Positions 46,907-57,418 of a stretch of DNA of 64,000 nucleotides are shown in pieces. Location of the stretch: the NCBI GenBank assembly GCA_023078555.1, contig CM041201.1:6269172-6333171 (forward strand), given 5' to 3'. A program made the translations under genes and the position numbers. How positions within the stretch are numbered: position 1 is the stretch's first letter; the number at the start of each line of letters is the position of its first letter. Below the pieces are notes generated by a model, which was given only the letters and a program-made list of their open reading frames with translations, did no database searches and was not told the DNA's origin. This DNA is from Ulva prolifera (Eukaryota; Chlorophyta; Ulvophyceae; Ulvales; Ulvaceae).

Positions 46907-46926
46907 GCCCGGCCTCTGTCCTTTGT
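46907..46926 (+). repeat. second copy of the retroelement 3' terminal 20-mer
   Basis: The 20 bases at 46472-46491, just before the (TA)n tract, recur exactly here and are followed by GACTACATACATG, a degenerate version of the AACTATATATA that follows the first copy. This suggests a second, truncated insertion of the same element or a duplication of its 3' end. Confidence 0.6.
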
Positions 46927-48666
46927 GACTACATACATGATGTCATATTGACAGGCTGCTGTGTCTGGGTTCTGTGTCGACTGGCGGTGGCATGGTTGTT
47001 CCTGTTCTTGTGGCGCATGGTCTTGTGGTACTACCTGCCTCCCCGAAGTTTTCCTCGTAACACACACCACAAGAAATGTGAGCCTCTGCTGGGCGGCGAT
47101 GCTGATGTCTGCTTTCGCTTGCAGCCGAGGCTTCGGTCCTGGCATGGCCCTGACGTGATGCGGTGTTGGCGTTGTCTTGGACATGCTGCGCAGTGGTAGC
47201 TTTGCTTGGTCTGCAAGCGGCGCAGGGGTAGGTCTGCTTTGTGGAGAGTTCGTGGGGGGGTCCAGCTAATTTAAATACCACGAGGGATTTGGATGTGGGG
47301 GCCGAGGCCTCCTGTATCGTCAAGCGCCCCGCCAGGCAGTGCCGTGTTGGGCCGCCCAGGTCACTGGTAGCTCCGCAGGAACTGCACACACCACAATACT
47401 AGTCTAGACTAGCTAGGCTCACAGCATATCCGAGCGTCCGCCGTCAGTACCAGCAGAACAACACCCAGACACTGCAGCACGCACCAACGTGTCCACACCC
47501 TTCCATACACGCATGCCACCACGCCCCATGGCTGCACACTCTCAGAGATCCCAAACTCATGCGCGGCTGGGGTGGTCCAACACAAAACCGCTCAGCCAGC
47601 CCCATGCTACAAAAAGAGCAGGGGTACCAGCCCCCACACCCGACCCCTTCCCCATATGCACGCCACAAAGCTGAGCTGTCCCTGCTCGGCACACAGACAC
47701 AGTAACGCCCCCATGCTCTGCATGTCCAAGCCAACACCGCGGCACCTTAGGTCCATTCCATGAAATGAACGTGAGTCTACAGGTGAAGCAGGCATCGGCA
47801 GTGCTAATGCTTGAAAGTGCTGCCGGGCTGACAGGAGAAAGACTGTTGGCAGGCTGTGTAATGGGGCGAATACAGGCAATTCGCCCCTGAGGCCACATGG
47901 CCAGTGAGCGGCGTCATTGTGAAGCCACACGGCGCGGACGCTCAAGACAGCCAGCGTGTGAGTAACACACACGGCAACGGTCGCCGGAAAGAATGGATGC
48001 ATGTCGCCGCGCTTTGCGCCTCCGTGGGACCGGGAAGAACCCCCCGCGGGAAGAACCCCAGTGGAGCCTGCTCAAGTGCAATTGCACTGCCGAAACAACG
48101 TGACTGCGCCACGTCTCCGCGAGCATGCTGTGGGGGGCGTCGAGGATGCCCCGCAGCACCTTGCCGACCATGGATCCGATTCGAGTGGGTGCTTGACATA
48201 CCACTACGTCGCCAGAGGTAATCGCCATCATTGCTGGGGCAGGGCAGGCTGGTTTCGCTGGTTCGCGACTGGGCGCACACGGCAAGGTCCATGTGAGACA
48301 TACCCATTGCAGGGCCTAGGAATGCCGTGAGCCATGCTGATGCGATGTTGCCCGTGCTCAGAGCCGCGATGCCGCACAGGACAACCTCACCGATTGCCCT
48401 CACGGCGGTCGCTCCCCCCAGCAGGCATCAGTGACTCCCCATGGAGACGCACGCCACCCCAGCCGAGGCAGGCACCGTCGTTCCGGACATATAGCGCGCC
48501 GAGACCCATGGGTACACCGAGAGTCATACATGCGGGAGGCAGAGGACAGCCGCATCGTCGGCGACGCCCTCCTCCAATATGATGTGGTGCCAAGAGAAAC
48601 GGCCTGCCGCTCAGACGAGACGGCCAGCAAGCGGCGAGATGTTGTTGAGCAGAACCGCGAGTCCCG
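46927..48666. other. repeat-like DNA, no gene
   Basis: Contents: a GT-rich stretch (46.95-47.25 kb), a C/A-rich tract (about 47.44-47.56 kb) like those at 29.2 and 31.2 kb, and overlapping GC-rich ORFs on both strands. A minus-strand stretch at about 48400-48270 (GEVVLCGIAALSTGNIASAW, LTAFLGPAMGMSHMDL) faintly resembles the start of a reverse-transcriptase domain of the same LINE family, broken by frameshifts. No intact gene. Confidence 0.4.
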
Positions 48667-48865
48667 TCAAACTGCCTTGCCATGTGGCATGTGAAAAGCC
48701 GGGTTGCAGATTGAACTTCCGAGGAACGGCTGTCTGGAGATGGCGCCAGAGCCTGCAGCCACGTCAGCAAGCCTGATGCGGAACGCAAACATGGCCGAGC
48801 CGACCCATCCGTATATCTCATGCAACAGTGGAACCAGGGTGAAGGCATCTGTACCGGCACAGCCA
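48667..48865 (-). mobile_element. decayed LINE-like C-terminal domain, copy 2
   Basis: The minus strand reads TDAFTLVPLLHEIYGWVGSA followed by RLADVAAGSGAISRQPF. These align with DAYSFVPLSHETHGRLGRPA and RLAEVASRCGKVNRALF of the better copy at 45.8 kb; after that the frame breaks. The DNA GCCGACCCATCCGTATATCTCATG parallels the homologous region near 30.0 kb. It lies in minus orientation, opposite to the copy only 2.2 kb away. Confidence 0.6.
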
Positions 48866-51800
48866 TATGTATCGTTCTTGCACCGGTCAGCCGAATTGAC
48901 GGGACACCTGCCGTTGGGGTGGCTCGCAAGGGGACTGAATGCTGCAGCTGCCGCCGCTGCGCGCTGACGCAGGGGGGTGGAGGGAGGGGCTTCAGGGCGG
49001 CTATAGGCGTTCTTCAACTGCTCTTGTATCCCGCACGCATCCATGCAGCGGCCGTGTATGTTGAGTCGGCCGGCGGACACGTCAGGGCTGCCTGTGGCCG
49101 CCTCTCCAAGCCCATGCGAGATCGTGCGCGTGGCCGCTGCAGGTGGCCATGCACATGCGTTCTGGCACGCACCGTGCGCCTCAAGTGCTGCAGCGCACAG
49201 GCATCAGGGGGGGGTGTTGCGGGGCAGGGCTGGGACTGCGCTGCGCAAAAATTTTGCATGCGTGAAGAGCAGAGGCAGGCAGCAGCACGCATTGGTCAGG
49301 GAGTCGGCACACCATGAGCCTCGATGGCCTGGTCTACAGCTCAGTGATTCTTGAATACGCGCTTGGAGGTGCCTGGGAGGAGCAGGGGCCCACTCTTGTG
49401 GTGGAGGGAGCGGCGGGGGAGGCCTGAGGAGCCAGTGCGTCGAACGCTGCGGTACCACCGGGGCGGGAGCAGCTGATGGGGTGGCAAAGGGGGAAGCCTG
49501 GGCGCCGTGCGGGGGAGCGGGCGTGTGAGACGCCAGGATGGCCGAGGCTGTAGTTGCAGGTGTTGGAAATGCTGCTGCTGTGTGATCCAGGGGACTGCAG
49601 CTGAGCTCGCAAGGAGACGTCTGTACTGCTCACATGTGATTCCGCAGTAGACACGATGGCGCAGCGCCATGTTCCCGTAAGCAGAGTGAGAGGGGTGACG
49701 GCGCTCCGACCGCGTGGATATGGATTTGTGTTGAGGTTTGCATCCCTTGGTTTTTGTATGCATTGGTGTAGATGTGCTAGGTTCTGCGTGCATGGTGCGT
49801 GGGCTGCTTTGCATGATTGTTGTGTTGGGCGGGTGCCCAGTCCCCAGCAATGGGCTCTCGCTGCAGCCGGGCCCTCTTACGAGTTCCAGTCCCCCCACAC
49901 TCCCAATTGTCAACATGTTAACCTTACCTGCCTCCGCGGTGTGGCGCTCCCAGCCTGTAAGCCGCAGTTGCCCGGGATTCCAGATGCCCGCCTGGCCGCC
50001 ACACGATGTATAGTTTGGGGAGCTGGAGGTCAGTCCTTGGCACAGTGTGGAGCCGTGCGCCGTTTCATGAGCGTTGCCTGTGGTCAAAGCCTCCGGCTAT
50101 GGGAGGTGGTGCGACACCGAGCGCCTGAGCATGCTGTGTGGGGGCATCTGTGTTTGTGTATGGTTCAGTGCATATGAGCGCCACCCGTCGTTGCGATCGT
50201 CGCGCCGGTGCAGGCGTCTGGGTGTGCTGCTTTGTTTTGGGCCCAAGGGTGTGTGTGCATGCATGTGCCTGTCTGTGTGCGGCCTGTCGCGCCGGATCGG
50301 CTCCGGGAATGAGGTTGCATGTCGGCATGGTGAACAGGCAGGGCTACCGGCTGTGTCAGCTGACTCCAAGTAGCATACCCGCCCAGACACTTCATCCGGA
50401 GAGTGTGCAGAGAGAATCAACACACACCATATCATCCAGCCCGATCACCGCCCGCTATGAGCAAGTCACACATCATGCCAACAGGAACAGGGCACACTCT
50501 CTACACCAGCTGGGGTGCCCGGAAACGTGCGACGCGCAGCGTGCCCCACAGCTACCGGCCTTGCAGCCCATACACACTCCGCAGCGCACGGCCCCGTGGG
50601 AAAGGCACCACCGCGCAAGCCATGGCCAGAATTTGTTTTAACATGCCGCTAGCGGCGGTGCATCTTACTGTCCGGCCCGGGTTCCTTCCAACGACGCTTC
50701 ACCTCGTCCCCACAATGCCCACAACAGTGCAAGTGTTGCTGCCCCACAGCTGCATTTGTGGTCTCCCGGGAGGTGCAACACACGGAGCGACATGTCCGCC
50801 ATAGACACCGCGATGATGTACCACCTGTGCAGAACGCACAGAAGGCGTGGTGGGCACGACGCCACTGCTAACCATCTGCAGCACGGGTACCTCCGTACCC
50901 CCCTGCAATTCTCACTCATGCAAGGGACTCTGCCCTCGTCCAAACATCATTCGCGCCTGATAATGCCAATCCGTGCAGTACCGCCACACCTCAGGCGATG
51001 CGGCCTCCGCGAGCATGCCAGGCGGTCGCCTCCGACCGCGCAGCCGCTCCCCTGCTGTCTGATGGCCAGCTGCCACTGGTATCGGGCTCATCCACCCCGC
51101 ATAAATCTTTCTCGCACAGGCCACATTTTCTCAGAGCGTGCAGGCCGTACACCTACCATGCCCAAGTTGACATGTATACATGGCATCCACCAGGTCAAGA
51201 GCATTGAGGATTTATGTCTAGTCACTATGTCTCCAGGACGAAAGCCGGGGCCCCTGAGTGCAGCACACCAATGCAGCAACCCGAGCGGCCATCACCAGGA
51301 CCTTGTCAAGGCAAGTGCGCCAGCTGCGTGGATGCCACATCGCAATGCCAAACCGGATGCATGGGGTGATACATGTGTAGGGACCAAGCAATTTTGTGTG
51401 GCTTGGCACCCAGGGCTACTGAGCATCAGCGCATACATGCCCCCGTCCCCCCACCCCCGGCCCCCAGGGCCTTGTAATCTGTTTTGGTGCTCTGCCATGC
51501 AACGCCCCGAGTTCATGTAAATCTGTCAACATTCCAACGTCCCTGCCACTCCGACCTCCCCATCGTATCCTGATCTGACAATGTCGAGGCACGCCGGTCG
51601 CCCAGCGCTAAGTCGACATCACGAAAGGAACGGCCGTCGGGTTGCGAGGTGGCAGTAACTCCGGCGACCCGCGTGCAGCCCCGCTTGGATCCATTACCGG
51701 CCGTTTCATTGAAGCGCTGTTGGCGGGGGTTCCCTGTGCATGCAGTCCCACCTGTGTACAAGGACGTGAAGCATAGCTTGAACCATGTACACGTCTAGCG

Positions 51801-52170
51801 GGATCTCAATTGATCATTCCACCATCGCGTTAATGTAATCGCCAACTTCTGAAGTGTAGACGCATCATCGCAAAGAGAGTCCACACCGTAAGGGCACACG
51901 AACGGACCTGAAGTACGTGCTTCTGTACCTGCCTGACGGCTAGCTCATCCCCTCTGACTGGCTGCCGTCTGACTTTTTGGTCGGACCCGAATAGTATTCG
52001 TGTTGCTGAGCAAAGTGTGGCTCAGCACTCAGGAATCGTCGATGTTCAGGTGCATGGCTCAGCACCCGTGTACGGTCGCTGCGTAGATCAATGGAGGAAA
52101 ACAAATACCTCGACATGATGCTTCGAACCAAATCACCGCACCAAAAGTAATCTCCACCACACCTCACGCA
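48866..52170. other. GC-rich accessory DNA, no confident gene
   Basis: Long overlapping ORFs on both strands (for example 49341-50087 minus and 50756-51520 plus) are Pro/Ser/His-rich, have no recognisable domain and are best explained by GC-rich, stop-poor sequence. The minus-strand fragment around 51030-50960 (PGMLAEAASPEVWRY) may be one more scrap of the retroelement. From about 51.5 kb composition returns to that of the single-copy DNA. Immediately before the XRRA1-like gene, an ATG at 52088 begins a short frame (MEENKYLDMMLRTKSPHQK, then a stop). Confidence 0.4.
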
Positions 52171-53764
52171 ATGGATCGTCAAAGTGACGATAGCCTGGGC
52201 CCGATGAGTACCACCAGGTACCATCAGGATGAAAGGTACAGTCCGTGTCCCCTCTCTTCCTAATCATACGATAACGCAGGTGCCAAGCAAATACTCTTCA
52301 TCTCAAGCATGTTCGTAGTATACCAGGAGATCTATTGGGGCAGTTGGGCTGCTTGGCTGAATCAGATGGATCTATTCCAGCATCATGGGACGTGGGTACC
52401 TCGAGGCTCGACAACAGCTGTCAACGATCTTTGAGCAAGTATGGCACGTCGGTAAATGCACCACCATGGAGTAAGTGTTCAGACAGCACTCTGCGGCATT
52501 GCAACTTTGCAATCTCATGCTCTGAAACAGTCACTGGTACCGAACGCACTCAGACACATGAAGATCTGTACATTGGTTCACCGCCATCGCATACGAATCG
52601 AGATCGCAAGTCACAGATTTCGGTTCATGGATGTAAACTTGAGCTAGGTGGAAAGTGTTTGCTTGAAAAGCCCCCTACACACCGGCCATCCACACAGCCT
52701 CCACAAGCTTCCTCGAAAGTCGCCCAACCACTGCCTACCCGCAGTTCCAGCCAGGTTTACATCCCTCAAGATGGAACTGCAGACGCTGGTCGCACTCGCA
52801 GAGATCAAGCAGCTCTCCTGGCACGTAGTGGTCCACCTCGAACAAGACATGTCCTTCGGCCAATATCTGCGACACCAACGCCATGTATGTTGACCAAAGA
52901 AATGATTCTTGATGTTTGCGGCGTGGATTGCCCAGAGGAAGTACAGGTGTTGTCTGAGAATAATTGACAGGTGTTGTCTGAGGACAACTAACCAAGAAAC
53001 CACTTGTGTCCAGTTCAACAAGTAGAAATGTTGCAGGAGATTAAGTTAATAGACAGAGGTCTGATCTCAGTCAATCATAGTGATCTCAAGTTGCTGAAGA
53101 GCCTTAAATCGCTTATTTTGGAAAACAATGGCCTTGAAGACATCTCCCCATTTGGTCACTTGGAAACTTTGCAAAGCTTGAATGTTGCATGTAACAAATT
53201 ACGAAACATGCCAACCCTATCATCTGGGCTCTTCTACAAGCTGCAAGCACTAGATGTCAGCTATAACTCAATCCCCGTTTCGGACATTCTTTCCTGCGAC
53301 TGTGACTGGGCACGCTTGCCGAGCTTGAGGAAACTGGACTTGTCTGGAAATCAGCTCAAGTGCCTTCCAGAAGTTGTGGGAAGTTTCCCAGCACTGGTGC
53401 AGCTGTGTCTGGAGTTCAATCAGCTGACTGGACAATGTCTACGTCCGCTGGCAAGATTGCCTGTATTGGAGTCCCTGAGTCTGGCAGAAAACCACATATC
53501 AGACATCCCAATGAACGCATTCGAGCCATCAGCATATCAGTGTTTGAGAACCCTTGATCTCAGCAGAAATCGGATACGGTGCTGCTCTACTGTTGAATTT
53601 GTATAAAATGCAGAGATGACACCGCATTCAATTGACGGCCAGGTCCTAACAATGAGCAGTAGTGTCAAGTGAATGCCCTGTTTTGAAGTTGCCAATATGG
53701 ATTGCAAGGCACACTCCAGTCTGGATTCCTCGCATTAAGCTGTGACATGCTCAGCATCCCTGCA

Positions 53765-53795
<31 letters not shown>

Positions 53796-55393
53796 CAGCG
53801 AGATACGATACAGAATTGTGATGGACTTGACCATAAAGTGGACTGACAGTTACTCTTGTGTTCAGAAAGCCTGCAGCTTTGGCAGCTCTCAAGCAGATAT
53901 GGAATGGCACTACTGTGTATGTTGGTGATAACCCTATTGCAAGAAAGATGCGTTTGCATCTACTACGGCCATCTGCCATTCCAGGAGCACGACCAGGAAC
54001 AGTACAGCTACCTGCAGATGTGCACGAATGCACCAGCACGACACTCTTGGCGCAAGGCGTGAGCAGAGGCTCCAACGATGAAGGTCCACATAGTGATCCA
54101 TCACCATCAGCTTTCCCACTGCCGGCACAGCAAGACAAGCAGCACATATCAAATGTCATTGTGAAAATCACACGGAACTTGCAAAGCAGGCCAAGTTTAG
54201 CAAATGCGATGATGGAAAGCATCACGTGTGTCAAGCGAAACACAGCTGATTTGCAGCCTACTGTGTGGGAGACTGAGGGTGATGCATCTGAAAAAATACA
54301 ACAAATGTTTGATGAGATTCAACGTGACATGGAGACTTGGAAGCAACTTGAATCTGTCGTGGAGGAGACTCCAAGCGCTCTTGGGGAGAATACACGTGAG
54401 CAAGCAGTATCCGCAACCGAGGTCGAGGCAGGCAGTTTCAGGACAGCGCAGGCTCCCGGAGACGTTGCGGTATGTCCTACGAACACAAGGTGGTACTAGC
54501 TACAACTATATACATGGCTGTACATTGTCCTCCTGATACACAATCTGCTTATGTTGTTCTCGACCTGGACTGTGGTGGGCAGGATATCGCGCATGAGAGT
54601 GAGCAGATTCCAGAGGGGAGTCCTCGTCTCACAGGTGAAGAGGGGTTTTTAGATCCGACCGAGCGCCTTGCAGCGGAACTGGGGCTTGATTGGCGTCTCT
54701 TGTCACATAAAACTGGACTGTTGGGTACAGACGCGAATGGTGCAACTTCACGGCTGCGGTTTATGCTGGCGCACCTTCCCCAGCCGAACTGCTATTCTCA
54801 TTCACCCCGACACCGATCTCAAACCAAATCTTCAGCTCTCAAACAGCAGAGGCCTAAACGTGCTCATGTGGCCTTGATCAAGCCTCCAGAACCTGCTTCC
54901 CCACTCGAACAGCAGGTATGATGAGGTTCCAGTCAGGATCAACCCTGATGCAGCCTAGAATCAGTCCTGGTCGAGACGGTTTATGCATCTCCGAAGTTTG
55001 CGGGTGCAGGTTGATGTAATACAGGAGGTTCTTTACAGCATGCAGACCAAGCTATCCAAAGCGCAGGATGACGTTACCAGCCATTTACAGCACTACCGCC
55101 ACTTGCTCAAGCAGCCGCACGATCACTGTTTCGCCGAGGAAGGGACCCAGATCAAATACGGCGACATGAGTTCTGTGCATAGTGTTGTCGAAGCCCCAGG
55201 TGCACCACAACAGGTGAGTGACGCAGGAGGGGGACCATCTTACCCAGAAACTGCTGCAGACGGTGCTGCAGTCTGTTTTTCATCGCAGAGGGCTATGCAA
55301 AGCACAATCAGTGAGCTTCAGATCTCAGAGAGGCAATCACTGGAATTTTTCCATTCGGGTGCTCAGACTCAGCTTGGTTACGTTACAAAGTAA
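52171..55393 (+). CDS. XRRA1-like leucine-rich-repeat and coiled-coil protein
   Basis: LRR protein related to XRRA1 (X-ray radiation resistance associated 1), a poorly understood protein of ciliated eukaryotes. A possible first exon is 52171-about 52235 (MDRQSDDSLGPM), followed by about 52331-52945, which ends LTKEMILDVCGVDCPEEVQ and matches the GKFLLKYCGVDDPADL segment that precedes the LRRs in human XRRA1 (from memory). The exon at about 53012-53580 holds the LRRs: LKLLKSLKSLILENNGLEDI, LETLQSLNVACNKLRNMP, LRKLDLSGNQLKCLPEVV, LESLSLAENHISDIP and LRTLDLSRNRIR. Next, about 53868-54470 begins PAALAALKQIWNGTTVYVG (LRR cap). Later exons (about 54600-54915, 55012-55212, 55290-55393) are charged and helical (VLYSMQTKLSKAQDDVTSHL). 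LRR identity is sure; orthology is likely. The intron between 53580 and 53868 contains a 30-base poly-C run. Confidence 0.65.
52943..52982 (+). repeat. duplicated splice-donor segment
   Basis: ACAGGTGTTGTCTGAG occurs at 52943-52958 and again at 52967-52982. Each copy contains an ACAG|GTGTTG exon-intron junction, so the XRRA1-like gene has two identical candidate donors 24 bases apart. Use of the second would add eight codons but runs into an in-frame TGA at 52965-52967. Confidence 0.6.
53767..53796. repeat. poly-C tract, 30 bases
   Basis: Thirty consecutive C on the plus strand inside an intron of the XRRA1-like gene. On the opposite strand this is a 30-base G run. It could be genuine (i-motif/G-quadruplex forming) or a sequencing or assembly homopolymer; the exact length should not be trusted. 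Confidence 0.9.
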
Positions 55394-55640
55394 ACTATCC
55401 TCGGCTCAATGTGGGTACAACACATAGTGTGCTTGGCCTACCCACCCCTGGCTTCTCATGCCATGCATCCACTCCGGGCATTGCGTCGGAGTTTGATAAG
55501 ACGCAGTGCCAGCAGCGCCAGGCATCTACATTCGTGGAGGATATTGGCTCATGGTGTACATGCCAACGCAGACCACTGCAAGATGGGCAAGTGTGACAAA
55601 AACGTAGCAGTCACCGGGTCCGAAACGCAGCTGCACTGCT

Positions 55641-55820
55641 CTACTTCTGCGTGCCTCCTGTCAGGGCAAAGTTTTGACTTTCTGCATCCGCTTGTTGGCC
55701 ATCTCGATCCATGCAGATGATGAGAGGTACAACCAGTACAACAAAGGTCGTAGAAATCGTCCATGCCGCTTTCTTTGATGACTTGAACCACTGTCTTGCG
55801 AATTCCTCGGCAGAGGCCAT
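55641..55820 (-). CDS. TOM22/TOM9-type mitochondrial outer-membrane import receptor subunit
   Basis: Small tail-anchored-like subunit of the TOM complex that organises the protein-import pore. A 59-codon frame encodes a basic amphipathic start (EEFARQWFKSSKKAAW), one membrane helix (TISTTFVVLVVPLIICM) and a short polar tail (DRDGQQADAESQNFALTGG). Plant TOM9 proteins have the same signature, KAAW-AGTTFLVLVVPLI-EMDRE, with a short tail after the helix (from memory). Short TOM22 forms lacking the long acidic cytosolic domain are typical of plants and green algae. Upstream the frame stays open (RDLRSVKNYI) to a possible splice acceptor at about 55850, so a 5' exon may add N-terminal residues; the ATG at 55820 gives the minimum protein. 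The gene is convergent with the XRRA1-like gene. Confidence 0.72.
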   Translation of the reverse strand: MASAEEFARQWFKSSKKAAWTISTTFVVLVVPLIICMDRDGQQADAESQNFALTGGTQK

Positions 55821-56275
55821 AATGTAATTCTTGACAGAACGCAGGTCCCGCTAGACGCAAAATAACAAGTCCACTTACACAAAGCAACGATAGTCAGCAC
55901 ACGCGCACAACAAACGTGCTGTGCTGCCCATCAGCATCAGAATGTTGCTGATGACGGACAGGGACCCGTCGCATGCGGACAAATGGCCACTAGGGGCAAG
56001 CCGCATTCTACCGATCTCGCGAGCTTTTGTGCAGCCCGGTGCAGCCGACTCTGTCATTCGCCACGTGTACGGCGGCGTCATCAGATATTCGTTCTGTGCG
56101 TTTATAGATGATCTTCCGTCAGAAAAAAGTTGTGTCCGCGCTCTGCATACGTCAGTCACACCTCCTGCGTGCCAAGATGCGATCCATGAGGCCGCGATAC
56201 AGTGTATCTAAAGGTTCAAGGTCAATCTTTCTATGCCGCCATATTGAGAACACTGCGCGCAAGGGTCCGACTGCT

Positions 56276-57081
56276 ATGGCAAGCTCTGGAGCCCAAGAAC
56301 ATCTGACAATGCATGAGGTCCAGGCAGTTCCAATAACGTCACACAACTTCGCCTTGTTTGGTCAGGTGAAGGCACCCCTGATTGTCCTGGTCAATAAATC
56401 ATGTCTTGTGGGAGAGCATTGGCACCATCTGTGCAACCAGGGTGCTGTCCGCCTGGGCACACAACATACAAATTTATGGGGTGTATGTCGTAGTTTGTTG
56501 AACCAATTGACGATATGAAGCCCTATGATCAAGATGATGCCCAGCTGCAGCTAAACAAGGGAATGCCGCGCTTCTACATCATGCGATTGCCACAGAAGCC
56601 TGCAGGGCTCACATTCACACAAATAACTCACCACAAAGAAGTCACACAATGTTTGGGATCGTTAACTCCAGAACCTTGGTGTGTGCTAGAGCATCGAATT
56701 CCTGGATTACGCAGCGCTAAAAGTCATGAATTGTGTTGAAGCTGGTGTAATAGTTCAGGTACATGGCAGTCGCTCCACCAGGAATCAAGGATTTGAAGCC
56801 CGAGAATATTTCAGCATTCAAGGAACGAGCTTTGTATACCAACTGCTATCCTTATGTGCTCCCCTGATCACGTACCCTGTCTGATGCTTTGTTCTGCACA
56901 GGTCCCCTTTGGCACTTTCATCAAGATGAATCCAGGTACATGGCATGCTGGTCCACTCTTTGATACAGCTGCGTACATGGACTTCTACAACCTTGAGCTT
57001 GCGGACACAAATCAGGCAGATCATAACAACTTTTACTTTGATGGCGAACTGCAAGCTGCAATTCAGATCATGCCATGCTGA
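56276..57081 (+). CDS. ureidoglycolate lyase (AllA) family protein, plant type
   Basis: Cupin-fold protein of the ureidoglycolate lyase/hydrolase family. Bacterial AllA members release urea and glyoxylate from ureidoglycolate in purine breakdown; the role of the plant-type branch is less certain. Exons: 56276-56365 (MASSGAQEHLTMHEVQAVPI), 56494-56678 (GMPRFYIMRLPQKP, ITHHKEVTQCLGSLTPEPW), 56759-56822 or 56855 (YMAVAPPGIKDLKPENISAF) and 56902-57081 (VPFGTFIKMNPGTWHAGPLF, DFYNLELADTNQADHN). About 172 residues, the usual family length. The THH and GTWHAGP segments include the conserved histidines of the cupin core. Exon 3 has no GT after ISAFK: either a GA-AG intron is used or a GT donor 33 bases on adds eleven residues. 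No mitochondrial or peroxisomal signal seen. Expected to serve nitrogen recycling from purines. Confidence 0.82.
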
Positions 57082-57418
57082 TTATTTCATATCTGGTGTT
57101 TGAACTACGAGGGTCCCATGCCGGCAACACTTGTCAGTGATCGAGCTTTAACAGATCTTTCACACATCTGGCACATCACACATGCTCTTCATGCACAGGA
57201 ATCGCATGAGCTGTGGAATTCATTGTTAACGTATATGTGCATGTATGTCCCTGTTATCAATACGGAGTGTTTTTGTCAGCCTCTGGCTGTGCATAAACCA
57301 GAGAGTTCAATGCCTGACAACACATCCTATTGGATGTGGGAGGCCATTTGCTGAACATCACACACAAACGTAGTTTGACCGGCATCACGTGCCTATTTCA
57401 CAGGCTGTCCTAGACTCT

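Noticed and set aside
47031-47216. Possible zinc-knuckle (CWRCLGH) in the GT-rich stretch after the retroelement
   Set aside because: Spacing does not fit CCHC and a stop interrupts it; too weak to call a gag-like domain.
49341-50087. 248-codon minus-strand ORF
   Set aside because: Pro/Ser/His-rich with no recognisable fold. GC-rich stop-poor DNA and overlapping ORFs on the other strand explain it.
50756-51520. 254-codon plus-strand ORF
   Set aside because: No ATG context, motif or homologue recognised; composition is like neighbouring mobile-element debris.
57100-57354. Plus-strand ORF after the ureidoglycolate lyase stop
   Set aside because: It follows the stop codon in the 3' region and shows no conserved motif; the lyase family ends at about the length already found.
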